A DNA stretch of 64,000 nt, from NCBI RefSeq assembly GCF_022229005.1, contig NZ_JAKKFD010000023.1, forward strand, positions 104,636 to 168,635, written 5' to 3'. Of this stretch, positions 54,213 through 62,490 are shown in pieces (the first letter of the stretch is position 1; every line of letters starts with the position of its first letter). Origin of the DNA: Micromonospora trifolii (GTDB taxonomy: Bacteria > Actinomycetota > Actinomycetes > Mycobacteriales > Micromonosporaceae). Both the position numbers and the translations under genes were made by a program. A model generated the notes under the pieces. The model searched no databases, was not told the DNA's origin, and saw only the letters and a list, made by a program, of their open reading frames with translations.

Positions 54213-55040
54213 ATGGACGCCCCGACACCGCCCCTGTACATCGACCGCCCCGAGGACGTCGCGGTCGCGGCCCGCGCGCTTGCTGGCGGCGCGATCGTCG
54301 CGGCGGCGTTCGCCAACTTCTACGTCATCGTGACGCGTCCCGACGCGGCCACCGTACACCGGGTCAACCTGGCCAAGGGCCGACCGGTCCACCAGGTCGG
54401 CAGCATCACCACAGCGATCGGCCGGATTCCCGGGATGTTCGACTGGACGCGGATCTCGCCGCGGTTGCCGGTCGGTCGGGTGCGGGCGCTGATGGACGCC
54501 CTCTACGGGGCCGGGCCGTTCGGCTTCCGCGGGCCGGCGGCGGACCGGCTCCCCGAGCACCTCACCCAGATCGACCAGGGGATGCGGACCACCCAGGTGA
54601 TCGCACCGGGGCTGACCTGCCCGTCCAACGCGTTCTTCGAGCGGGCGCTCGCCGAGACCGGAACGGATCACCTCTACATCACCTCGGCGAACCGGTCCCG
54701 GCATCTCACCGGCGCGGCGGAGGAACCGGCGCACTGGAAGGCGGGCGCCCTCGCCGCGGACTTCGCCCACCTCGACGATCTGGTGGTGCTGGTCCACCGG
54801 GACGAGGCCGCGGCCCGCGCCGCGTACCCGGGCTACCTCACCACCTCGGTCACCCTGCTCTCGTTCCACGCGCCGGAGGGTGACCTCGAAGAACCGCCAG
54901 TGCTCACCGTGGACCGGCACGGATCGCTGCACCTGGACGACGTCCGCCGCGCCGCCGCGCCGCTCGGCCTTCAGGTGCGCCTGGCCGGAGGGGCCCGGGA
55001 TCGACTGCAGGTCCGGGGGTACGCCGGGGCACTGGTGTGA
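54213..55040 (+). CDS. Sua5/YciO/YrdC-like domain protein
   Basis: A 275-aa protein. VHRVNLAKGRPVHQVGSITT carries a variant of the KxRP motif (KGRP at 55-58). LYITSANRSRHLTGAAEEPAHW carries the SAN motif at 158-160. Both are landmarks of the Sua5/YrdC threonylcarbamoyl-AMP synthase fold, but the family's usual length and order are altered, so tRNA modification is not assured. The ATG follows GAGGAGG. It overlaps the following maleate-isomerase-like gene by 4 bp, which suggests one pathway. Confidence 0.72.
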   Translation: MDAPTPPLYIDRPEDVAVAARALAGGAIVAAAFANFYVIVTRPDAATVHRVNLAKGRPVHQVGSITTAIGRIPGMFDWTRISPRLPVGRVRALMDALYGAGPFGFRGPAADRLPEHLTQIDQGMRTTQVIAPGLTCPSNAFFERALAETGTDHLYITSANRSRHLTGAAEEPAHWKAGALAADFAHLDDLVVLVHRDEAAARAAYPGYLTTSVTLLSFHAPEGDLEEPPVLTVDRHGSLHLDDVRRAAAPLGLQVRLAGGARDRLQVRGYAGALV

Positions 55041-55795
55041 GCGGCTACCGCATCGGCCTGGTGGTGCCCAGTTCCAACACCACGATGGAGACCGAGATAC
55101 CGGCGATGCTGCGCCGACGCGAGACCGTCGATCCGACGGTCCGTTTCACCACCCACGCCAGTCGGGTACGGCTGCGTCAGGTGACCGCCGACGAGTTGGC
55201 CCGGATGAACCGCTCCGCCCTGCGGTGTGCCGCCGAGCTGGCCGACGCCCGCTGCGACGTGCTCGCGTACGCCTGTCTGGTGGCGGTGATGTGCGAGGGC
55301 GCCGGCGCGCACGAGCGGGCCGAGCGGCGGTTGGGTCGCGCGGCCGGTCGCGCCGGGCATGACATGCCGGTGGTGACCAGTGCCGGCGCGCTGGTCGCCG
55401 GGCTGCGGGCGTTGGGTGCCCGCCGGGTGGCAGTGATCGCGCCGTACCTGCCGCCGTTGACCGCGACCGTCGTCGCCTACCTCGCCGCGTACGGCGTGCA
55501 GGTGACCGACGCGGTGAGCCTCTGCGAGCCGGACAACGTGGCGGTCGGGCGCATCCCCGCGGAGCGTCTGGTCGAGCTGGCCGGTCGTCTGGATGTGACC
55601 GGCGTGGACGCGGTGGTCCTCTCCGCCTGTGTGCAGTTGCCGTCGTTGGCGGCGGTGCCGCAGGTGGAGGCCCTTCTCGGTCGCCCGGTGCTCACCGCGG
55701 CGACGGCGACGGTGCATCAACTGCTCACCGGTCTGGGTGTCGAGCCGTACGTGCCCGACGCCGGCCGGTTGCTGGCCGGCCCGATTCCGCGCTGA
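55037..55795 (+). CDS. maleate cis-trans isomerase / Asp-Glu racemase-like protein
   Basis: A 252-aa protein. YRIGLVVPSSNTTMETEIPAML is the typical N-terminus of maleate isomerase and arylmalonate decarboxylase relatives. The two catalytic cysteine positions are filled: Cys80 in LAYACLVAVM and Cys198 in VLSACVQLPS, close to Cys76 and Cys194 known in a maleate isomerase. The GTG start overlaps the YrdC-like gene's stop. The substrate is inferred only from the family. Confidence 0.82.
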   Translation: MSGYRIGLVVPSSNTTMETEIPAMLRRRETVDPTVRFTTHASRVRLRQVTADELARMNRSALRCAAELADARCDVLAYACLVAVMCEGAGAHERAERRLGRAAGRAGHDMPVVTSAGALVAGLRALGARRVAVIAPYLPPLTATVVAYLAAYGVQVTDAVSLCEPDNVAVGRIPAERLVELAGRLDVTGVDAVVLSACVQLPSLAAVPQVEALLGRPVLTAATATVHQLLTGLGVEPYVPDAGRLLAGPIPR

Positions 55796-55808
55796 GTGGT
55801 GGGGTGGC

Positions 55809-57017
55809 TCAGTGCGGCGGTGAGGGCTTCTCCGGCGGCTTGCCGTGGCTGCGCCGGAAGTCCGCGTAGGCCACGCCGATGAGCACCAGCAGCCCACCGA
55901 GGGAGGCGAACACCGGCGGCAGGTACAGCAGGCCGGGGGCGATGGTCAGCAGCGCCAGCACCCCGCCGGGTCGGGACCAGGACACCCTGCTGAACACCTC
56001 GTACTCGAACGAGGCCCGGCCGGCCAGGAACAGCGCCGGGCCGCCGAGGATCACCGCCAGCCAGGCCGGCGGCGTCCGCCCGGTCGGCTCGTGCAGCACC
56101 AGGTGGAAGCCGGCCGCCGTGGTGACCACGCCGGCGATCATCAACAGATGGGTGTACGGGGCGCTGAACAGGAACTTGCTGGGCGACCGGGCCGCCTGGA
56201 TGGCCGTGGGCAGCAGCTCGCCGGACTTGTGCACGTAGATCCGCCAGAGCAGAAGCGTGGTCAGGAACGCCACAGCGAAGGCCCCGATGTTCTCGGCCTC
56301 GTTGTGCTCCAGGCTGAACATGGTGCCGATCGTCAGGATGGCGTCGCCGAGCGCGATGATGAAGAACTGCTGGTAGCGCTCGGAGAGATGCTCCGCTGTG
56401 ACATTGCGCTGCTTCTCGGGCACCACCCCGAGCCCGGGCACCGGGTACGCGAGGCGGAAGCCGACGTAGTCGATGGCGAGCGCGATGGCCCAGCACGCGA
56501 TCCGGGCGTCCCCGCTGACGAATGCGCCGATGAGCCACGGGATCGCCGACACCGCGAACCAGATGAAGATGCGGGCGGCCCGACGTTGGGTCTGCGGTTC
56601 GCGGCGTACCGCCGGCATCAGGAACAGTCCACGCCCCAGGTGGATTGCCACGTAGGTGCCGGCGAAGACGAGCCCCCGGTCGTTGAACGCCTCCGGGATC
56701 GCCGTCGTCATCAGCAGCGCGCCGAACATGACGGCGCTGATCAGCAGCTTGATCTCGGTGCGTTCCGGGTTGTACAGGTCGGTGACCAGCGTGGTGATCG
56801 TCCACGTCCACCAGACGGCGGCCAACATGATCAGTGCCTCGGCGGCTCGGTGCCAGTCGAGCTGCTCGACCATTCCCCGTGAGATGAGCGCCAGCGCGAC
56901 CACGTACACCAGGTCGAAGAAGAGTTCGAGGAGGGTGACCCGGCGTGGGGCCTCCGGGTCGCGCACCGGCGGGCCGCTGGCCCGTGGCGATCCGGGCTCC
57001 GGCGCGGCGAGGTGCAC
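55809..57017 (-). CDS. low-temperature requirement protein A (LtrA) family
   Basis: A 402-aa membrane protein with about ten helices. RRVTLLELFFDLVYVVALALISRGM is the usual LtrA start. ERYQQFFIIALGDAILTIGTMFS is the other conserved block. The role of LtrA is poorly understood. A GTG at 57017 (VHLAAPEP) has GCAGGAGATCCC in front and is preferred to a TTG at 57125 without a ribosome-binding site. The gene is convergent with the maleate-isomerase-like gene, 13 bp away. Confidence 0.88.
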   Translation of the reverse strand: MHLAAPEPGSPRASGPPVRDPEAPRRVTLLELFFDLVYVVALALISRGMVEQLDWHRAAEALIMLAAVWWTWTITTLVTDLYNPERTEIKLLISAVMFGALLMTTAIPEAFNDRGLVFAGTYVAIHLGRGLFLMPAVRREPQTQRRAARIFIWFAVSAIPWLIGAFVSGDARIACWAIALAIDYVGFRLAYPVPGLGVVPEKQRNVTAEHLSERYQQFFIIALGDAILTIGTMFSLEHNEAENIGAFAVAFLTTLLLWRIYVHKSGELLPTAIQAARSPSKFLFSAPYTHLLMIAGVVTTAAGFHLVLHEPTGRTPPAWLAVILGGPALFLAGRASFEYEVFSRVSWSRPGGVLALLTIAPGLLYLPPVFASLGGLLVLIGVAYADFRRSHGKPPEKPSPPH

Positions 57018-57143
57018 GGGATCTCCTGCGGGACCGCTCGACTCGACGGACCTGTCCGGTCCACCTGCACGGACGGTATCGAGCGGGCAAGCGCGAGATC
57101 CCGCGTTCGCCCGCTCGTCCCTCAACCGGGTTGTGCCGGGTGG

Positions 57144-58100
57144 CTATCCCGCTTGCGGGGCTGTCGACGGAACCTCGCCGCCACGGGGGGCGGCGAGGGC
57201 GTCGACGAGGCGGCGGGCCGACCCGGCCAGGTTCCACAGTTGGGCGAGCTCGAGCAGCCGGTCCGGGTCGACCGGCGCGCTCGGCAGCGCTGTGGGCAGC
57301 TCCGGCAGGGGCACGTCCAGGGCGACCCGGACGACCGTCGGCGCGACGCCCAGGTAGTCGCGTGCCGCGACCAGCTTGGCGCGCAGGCCCGGTGCGAAGG
57401 ACGAGTCGGAGTCGTCGAGCGCGGCCAGGATGCCGGCGATGCTGCCGTACCGCTCGATGAGCCGGGCGGCGGTCTTGTCGCCGACGCCGGCCACCCCGGG
57501 CAACCCGTCACTCGGATCGCCGCGCAGCGCGGCGAAGTCGGCGTACCTGTCGGCCGGCACGCCGTAGCGGGCCCGCACGGCGGCGTCGTCGCAGTCGTCG
57601 AGCTTGGCGACGCCGCGCCCGACGTAGAGCAGCCGGACCGGTCGGGCGTCGTCGACGAGTTGGAACAGGTCCCGGTCTCCGGAGACCACCTCGACCGGGC
57701 CCGGCTGGGTCACCGAGAGGGTGCCGAGCACGTCGTCCGCCTCGTAGCCGGTCGCGCCGACCGCGGTGATGCCCACCGCCGCGAGGACCTCCAGGATCAT
57801 CGGCACCTGTGGGGAGAGGGTGTCCGGGACGATCTCGCCACCCTGCGGGGCGACCCGGTGCGCCTTGTACGACGGCAGCAGGTCGACCCGCCACGCCGGG
57901 CGCCAGTCGTAGTCGAGCGCGCAGATCATCCGGTCGGCGCCCCGCACCCGGATCAGGGTGGCGAGCATGTCGAGGAAGCCACGCACCGCGTTGACCGGTG
58001 TGCCGTCCTCGGCCTTGGCGACGGACTCCGGAATGCCGAAGTAGGCGCGGAAGTAGAGGCTGGCTGCGTCGATCAGCAGGATCGGGGGTCGGTGTGCCAC
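57144..58100 (-). CDS. 5'-3' exonuclease (PolA N-domain-like)
   Basis: A 318-aa stand-alone FEN/PolA-type nuclease. Metal-binding acidic residues are in ILLIDAASLYFRAYF, ALDYDWRPAWR and VVSGDRDLFQLV. LPGVAGVGDKTAARLIERYGS is the DNA-binding helix-hairpin-helix. It is expected to remove RNA primers or flaps. The start is a GTG. The whole length lacks polymerase domains, which is normal for the actinobacterial separate exonuclease. Confidence 0.92.
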   Translation of the reverse strand: MAHRPPILLIDAASLYFRAYFGIPESVAKAEDGTPVNAVRGFLDMLATLIRVRGADRMICALDYDWRPAWRVDLLPSYKAHRVAPQGGEIVPDTLSPQVPMILEVLAAVGITAVGATGYEADDVLGTLSVTQPGPVEVVSGDRDLFQLVDDARPVRLLYVGRGVAKLDDCDDAAVRARYGVPADRYADFAALRGDPSDGLPGVAGVGDKTAARLIERYGSIAGILAALDDSDSSFAPGLRAKLVAARDYLGVAPTVVRVALDVPLPELPTALPSAPVDPDRLLELAQLWNLAGSARRLVDALAAPRGGEVPSTAPQAG

Positions 58101-58158
58101 GCCGGACAGCCTGGCACAACCGTCCGACGATCTGGCGTACGCCCGGCCGCCGGTGGTG

Positions 58159-58386
58159 TCAGCGTCGCTCGTCGGGTCGGTAGACGGTGTCCCGTCGGGC
58201 CAGGTGCTGCACGACGTAGCTGGTCACCAGCAGCAGGATGGCGACCACCACCTCGACCCAGGCCGCGACGCCGTCGGCGACGGTGACGCCGATGATCAGC
58301 AGGACCAGGCCGACGAGTGCGAGGACCCCGGCCCACAGTTGGCGGCGACGGCGTGTTGCCACCCGATTCGCCTCGTTGCCTGCCAC
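58159..58386 (-). CDS. small two-helix membrane protein
   Basis: A 75-aa protein, MAGNEANRVATRRRRQLWAGVLALVG. A basic N-terminus is followed by two predicted membrane helices (about 16-35 and 41-58) and a charged tail DTVYRPDERR. The GTG at 58386 follows GGGAGGACC, a good ribosome-binding site. It is unknown in function and lies 58 bp upstream of the exonuclease gene. Confidence 0.72.
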   Translation of the reverse strand: MAGNEANRVATRRRRQLWAGVLALVGLVLLIIGVTVADGVAAWVEVVVAILLLVTSYVVQHLARRDTVYRPDERR

Positions 58387-58916
58387 GTCGGTCCTCCCGG
58401 TCAGGTCGCCCGCGCGGGCGTCCCGATCCCAGGCTAGGGGGCCGCGGGGACGCGCGGGGCCGGAAGACGTAGGCGGAGCACCTGCCGGCCGGTGTGCCGA
58501 AGTCGTGACGAGCTGGGCAAGGTGGCGACGCACCGTCGATGTCGTCAGCGAACGGAACCGGTAGGCGGCGGGGTGTGAAATCGCCGTTGTGACAGAGAAG
58601 AGGAATTCTCTGTCACGCCGCTGATGTCGTTCGGGTCCGAGACAGCGTGCCGCTGACGGTGCGTCCCAGCCAGGGTGCCCCGGTCACCACCTGGGGCGGT
58701 GCGGCCAGGCCGCTGCAGCATCTCCCCAGCGGTTCACCCGCGACGGCCTATGTTATCGCTTCTGTCATTAATCCATCACCTTCAGTGACGGCTCTTTTGT
58801 CTTTGCCGATGGAAGGCTGTCGATGGCCGTCCGACCCGCTGTGCCAGCCGTCGAGGGCCGAGCCGCCCACCACGGGCAGATATTCCGTCGTTCTTCTTCA
58901 GAAGAGGTGTCACATC
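58387..58916. other. 530-bp gene-free stretch with AT-richer part
   Basis: No credible gene is seen. The first half is ordinary GC-rich DNA. From about 58740 to 58916 the sequence is notably richer in A and T (TATGTTATCGCTTCTGTCATT, TCTTTTGTCTTTGCC), probably the promoter region of the CAP-domain gene. Confidence 0.5.
58589..58616. repeat. perfect inverted repeat, 11-bp arms
   Basis: GTGACAGAGAA-GAGGAA-TTCTCTGTCAC, an AT-rich hairpin in GC-rich DNA, 300 bp upstream of the CAP-domain gene. It could be an operator or a small RNA hairpin; no flanking gene explains it. Confidence 0.6.
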
Positions 58917-59411
58917 ATGCGGGATGGATTCGCGGATCGAACCAACGACGAGTTCCTGCAAGAGGTGCTGAGCAAGGTCAACGAACTGCGGGCGCGGCAC
59001 GGATCGTCGTTGCTCACCCTCGACCTGGAGCTCGTGGAGTACTCGAAGTCGCGGGCGTCCTTCATGGCCGAGAAGGACAATCTCACCCACGAGGGTCTGC
59101 GGTCGGGCACCGGTGAGAACGGGTCGTGGGCGGGCGCTTCGACTGGCCCGACGGCAGGCTCCGGAACCGCTGCCGTCGACTCCTGGTACAGCGAGATCAG
59201 CAACTACGACTTCGCCACGGGAGAGGCCATCGACTCCACGAAGGCCATCGGGCACTTCACCCAGCTGGTGTGGAAGAACACCACGAAGCTGGGCGTGGGG
59301 CGGGTCGCCGGCCAGGGCACGAAATGGTGGGAGACCTACATCGTGGCCAACTTCTCGCCGCCCGGAAACATGGGGGGTCAGTACGTGATGAACGTGGCGC
59401 CCGCGAGCTGA
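58917..59411 (+). CDS. CAP (SCP/PR1) domain protein without signal peptide
   Basis: The product has 164 aa. A CAP domain fills it: VLSKVNELRARHGSSLL, then NLTHEGLRSGTGENGSW with a cavity Glu, then IGHFTQLVWKNTTKLGVG (CAP1 motif with His), then YIVANFSPPGNMGGQY (CAP2). The pattern is close to the eukaryotic GAPR-1-type proteins. CAP proteins are usually secreted, but no signal peptide precedes this ATG. A longer frame upstream to 58647 also lacks one. A GAGGTG ribosome-binding site supports the ATG. A hairpin terminator follows. Confidence 0.85.
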   Translation: MRDGFADRTNDEFLQEVLSKVNELRARHGSSLLTLDLELVEYSKSRASFMAEKDNLTHEGLRSGTGENGSWAGASTGPTAGSGTAAVDSWYSEISNYDFATGEAIDSTKAIGHFTQLVWKNTTKLGVGRVAGQGTKWWETYIVANFSPPGNMGGQYVMNVAPAS

Positions 59412-59430
59412 CACACCGACCCCTCGCGGT

Positions 59431-59458
59431 GGGCGTACCGGCGGTGACCGGTGCGCCC
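59431..59458. terminator. hairpin terminator after CAP-domain gene
   Basis: GGGCGTACCGG pairs with CCGGTGCGCCC (11 bp including one T-G), loop 6 nt, 19 bp after the stop. Confidence 0.65.
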
Positions 59459-59565
59459 CCTGGGCTGCCCCCGAACCACCATCAGGGCCGAGGCGACGGG
59501 GCATGCCCGCCCCCGGCCCGTTTCGTCGACGTGCATGTCGTCGTCCCCTGCTCGCCAAGCCGGCG

Positions 59566-59592
59566 CGTTCCAACCTGGAACGGACTATAGTC
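59566..59592. promoter_or_regulatory. palindromes upstream of the HxlR-peroxiredoxin gene
   Basis: CGTTCCA-ACC-TGGAACG (59566-59582) is directly followed by the 10-bp palindrome GACTATAGTC (59583-59592), which contains a good -10 sequence, TATAGT. This is a plausible promoter with an operator across it, 25 bp before the start codon. Confidence 0.6.
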
Positions 59593-59617
59593 GGAGCGGG
59601 AGCGACGGAGGTAGCCG

Positions 59618-60496
59618 GTGCGGCGAGAGGATCTTGCTGATGCGGACTGCGGCATCGCGCAGGCGCTCGGCGTACTGGGGGACTGGTGGACGTTCCTCAT
59701 CGTGCGGGACGTCGCCGGCGGGACGACCCGCTTCGACGCGCTGCAACGCGAGCTGGGCGTCAGCCGGCGGGCGCTGACCGAGCGCCTCGCCGCCCTGGTC
59801 GAGCACGGTGTGCTGGAGCGCCGGCCGTACTCACGACACCCGCCGCGCTACGACTACCTGCTTACCGGCAAGGGCGAAGGGCTGCTGCCGGTGCTGATCG
59901 CCCTACAGGACTGGGGGACGAGGCATCTGATGGGTGACGGTGAGCTGACCGCGACGGCCGACGCCGGGTCTGCCGAGGCGCGCCGGGCGCACGACCTGAT
60001 CGGGCGGCGGTTGCCCGAGGCCGTGTTGCCGGGCCCCGACGGTCAGCCGGTGTCGGTGGCCGCGACGGGCGCCTGGAGCGTCCTCTATCTCTTCCCCGGG
60101 GCGTACGCGCCGGGAACGCAGGACTATCCGCCGGCCTGGTCGGAGATCCCCGGTGCCCGGGGCTGCACCCTCGAGTCGACCACCTACGCCAAGCGGCACC
60201 CGGACTTCCAGGCCGCCGGGGTGCGGGTGTACGGCATCAGCACTCAACGGCCCGACCAGCTCGCCGACTTCGCCGCGTACGCCGGACTGCCGTTTCCCCT
60301 GCTGTCCGACCAGGACGGCCGGTTGGCCGCCGGGCTGCTGCTGCCCGTCTTCCGCGCCGGTGGGATGACCCGGTTCAAGCGGCTGACGCTGCTGGTCGAC
60401 CCGCAGGCGGTGGTCCGAGCCGTGCAGTTCCCGGTCTCCGACCCAGCGGGGTCGGTGGACGAGATGCTCACCCTGGTCCGCGCGCACCAGGTGTGA
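59618..60496 (+). CDS. HxlR-type regulator fused to a peroxiredoxin domain
   Basis: The product has 292 aa. Residues 1-105 are an HxlR winged helix with a conserved N-terminal Cys11 (DCGIAQALGVLGDWWTFLIV), RFDALQRELGVSRRALTERL, and wing RHPPRYDYLLTGKG. Residues about 130-290 are a redoxin domain: LPEAVLPGPDGQPVSV, SVLYLFPGAYAPG, IPGARGCTLES with likely peroxidatic Cys183, and FPLLSDQDGRLAAGLLLP. The usual resolving Cys five positions later is a Thr. A single protein may sense and detoxify peroxide, or use the redoxin part as a sensor. The GTG has GGAGG 8 bp upstream. Confidence 0.87.
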   Translation: MRREDLADADCGIAQALGVLGDWWTFLIVRDVAGGTTRFDALQRELGVSRRALTERLAALVEHGVLERRPYSRHPPRYDYLLTGKGEGLLPVLIALQDWGTRHLMGDGELTATADAGSAEARRAHDLIGRRLPEAVLPGPDGQPVSVAATGAWSVLYLFPGAYAPGTQDYPPAWSEIPGARGCTLESTTYAKRHPDFQAAGVRVYGISTQRPDQLADFAAYAGLPFPLLSDQDGRLAAGLLLPVFRAGGMTRFKRLTLLVDPQAVVRAVQFPVSDPAGSVDEMLTLVRAHQV

Positions 60497-60552
60497 GCCC
60501 TCCGCCTGGGTAGCTGTCCCGGGCAGTCCCGTCGCGCCCCCGAGGTTGGCCC

Positions 60553-61443
60553 TCAGTCGGTTGCCGTGTGCCGCAGTGCGGCGAGCAATCCGTCGAGCGC
60601 CGGCTGGCCCAGCGATGTCTGTCGCACCGCCGCCTGGATCGCCCGTACCGGTTCCGGGTTGCGGATCTTGCGTATCACGACGCCGGGGTGCCGGTTGGTC
60701 AGCCCTAACTCCGGAATCAGACTGACGCCCAGGCCTGCGGCGACAAAGCCCTGCGCGGTGGCGTAATCCTCGCTCCGCGCCACCACGTTCGGCTGGAAGC
60801 CGGCCGCAGCGCAGCCGTCGAGGATGACATCGAGGCAAGGGCCGGGACACTCGCTGCCGACCCACGGCTCATCAGCCAGATCGATCAGGTCGACGACCCG
60901 CTTCGAGGCGAGCCGGTGCCCCTTGGGTAGGGCGGCGCGATAGGGGTCGTCGAGCAGGTGGACCAGGTGGACGCCCTCCGGTGGCCGATCCGCGGATCTG
61001 ACCACGATGGCCAGGTCGATCCGGCCCTGCGTCACCGCCGGCAGCGGGTCGGCGGGGTCGGTCATCCTGAGGTCGACCCGGACGCCCGGGTACGCCTGCC
61101 GGAGCCGAGCGAGCGCGGGTGCCATCAGGGTGGCTCCAGCGGTGGCAAAGTAGCCGATCGCCAGCCGCCCGGTACGCCCGGCCCGCAGATCGGCCAGCGC
61201 CGTCTCCGCCTCGGCCAGTTGCTTGCCGATGATGGCCGCGTGTTCGGTGAGCAGGCGTCCGGCAGCCGTCGGCCGTACGCCTCGGCCGACGCGCTCCAAC
61301 AGCGCGATCCCGGCCTCCTTTTCGAGCGCCGCCACCTGCTGGCTGACCGCGGACGGGGTGTACCCGAGATCCGCCGCCGCTGCGGTCACCGAGCCCGTGG
61401 CAACCACCGCGCGGAGGACCTGCATGCGGCGTACGTCAATCAT
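60553..61443 (-). CDS. LysR-family transcriptional regulator
   Basis: A 296-aa protein. The N-terminal helix-turn-helix is MIDVRRMQVLRAVVATGSVTAAAADLGYTPSAVSQQVAALEKEAGIALLER, and a periplasmic-binding-protein-like effector domain follows (RLAIGYFATAGATLMAPALARLR). It is divergent from an EamA exporter with 93 bp between starts, so it may control that exporter. TTAAC and GAAGAACC lie in the gap, but I see no clear T-N11-A palindrome. Confidence 0.92.
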   Translation of the reverse strand: MIDVRRMQVLRAVVATGSVTAAAADLGYTPSAVSQQVAALEKEAGIALLERVGRGVRPTAAGRLLTEHAAIIGKQLAEAETALADLRAGRTGRLAIGYFATAGATLMAPALARLRQAYPGVRVDLRMTDPADPLPAVTQGRIDLAIVVRSADRPPEGVHLVHLLDDPYRAALPKGHRLASKRVVDLIDLADEPWVGSECPGPCLDVILDGCAAAGFQPNVVARSEDYATAQGFVAAGLGVSLIPELGLTNRHPGVVIRKIRNPEPVRAIQAAVRQTSLGQPALDGLLAALRHTATD

Positions 61444-61536
61444 GTAGCTGAGCTTAACGGTCTCTGAAGAACCTTTCACTTGTCCTGTCGAGTCCACTCC
61501 GGCAGCGTTCATGTCGATTCGACCGGGAGGCAAGAA

Positions 61537-62490
61537 GTGAGCATTGGCGGACGTGGCGCGTTGGGACGGATGGCCGTGCTCGCGCTGCTGTGGGGCTCCG
61601 GCTTTCTCTGGATCAAGCTGGCTCTGAACAACGGTCTGACCCCCCTCCAGATCACCTTCGCGCGCTCCGCGCTCGGCGCGGCGGTCCTGCTGGGCCTGGC
61701 CTGGTCCGCACGCCAGCGAGTGCCCCGGGACCGGACGACCTGGTGTCATCTCGTCGTAGCCGCCTTCTTCTGCAACGCCCTGCCGTTCTTCCTCTTCAGC
61801 CTCGGCGAGCAGACCGTCGACTCCGGGCTGGCCGGCGTGCTGAACGCGACCACGCCGCTGTGGTCTCTGCTGATCGGCATCGGGATCGGGGCAGAACGTG
61901 GCCTGGGCCCGGTCCGCCTGGGCGGGCTGTTGCTCGGCTTCGCCGGTACCTTGCTGATCTTTGCCCCCTGGCATGCGGCCGGGCTGCTGAGCTGGGGCAC
62001 TCTTGCCCTACTCGGCGCGGCGGCGAGCTACGCCATCGCCTTCGCCTACATGGCCCGAAAGCTCACCGGGAGGGGCACCGCCCCGATCGCCCTCGCCGCG
62101 GCCCAGCTCCTCACCGCCACCGCGCTGAGCGCGCTGGCCTTGCCAGCCGGCGGGATGACACCGCCGGAATTCAATCCGACGGCCGTGATCGCGGTCGCCC
62201 TTCTCGGCATCCTCAGCACCGGATTCACCTTCTACCTCAGTTACCGGCTGATCGCGGACGAGGGGGCGACCAGCGCCGCCACCGTCGGGTACCTGCTGCC
62301 GGTCGTCTCAGTGGCGCTGGGGGCGATCGTGCTCGACGAGCACATCGGTCTGCGCGTCATCGCGGGGATGGTCGTCGTGATCCTCGGTGTCGCGATGACC
62401 CGGCGACAGCAGCCGCCGCGATCGGTCAGCAAGGATGCCGCGACACCCGTCACCCATACCGCCCCCACCAGCAAGGTTGCTGCCGGATGA
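61537..62490 (+). CDS. EamA-family (DMT) transporter
   Basis: A 317-aa protein with ten predicted membrane helices in two EamA repeats. The first repeat has LALLWGSGFLWIKLALNNGLTPLQITFARSALGAAVLLGL and FFLFSLGEQTVDSGLAGVLNATTPLWSLLIG. The second has IGLLPVVSVALGAIVLDEHIGLRVIAGMVVVILGVA. Members export metabolites such as amino acids. The GTG follows GGGAGG. It overlaps an MFS gene by 4 bp. Confidence 0.92.
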   Translation: MSIGGRGALGRMAVLALLWGSGFLWIKLALNNGLTPLQITFARSALGAAVLLGLAWSARQRVPRDRTTWCHLVVAAFFCNALPFFLFSLGEQTVDSGLAGVLNATTPLWSLLIGIGIGAERGLGPVRLGGLLLGFAGTLLIFAPWHAAGLLSWGTLALLGAAASYAIAFAYMARKLTGRGTAPIALAAAQLLTATALSALALPAGGMTPPEFNPTAVIAVALLGILSTGFTFYLSYRLIADEGATSAATVGYLLPVVSVALGAIVLDEHIGLRVIAGMVVVILGVAMTRRQQPPRSVSKDAATPVTHTAPTSKVAAG

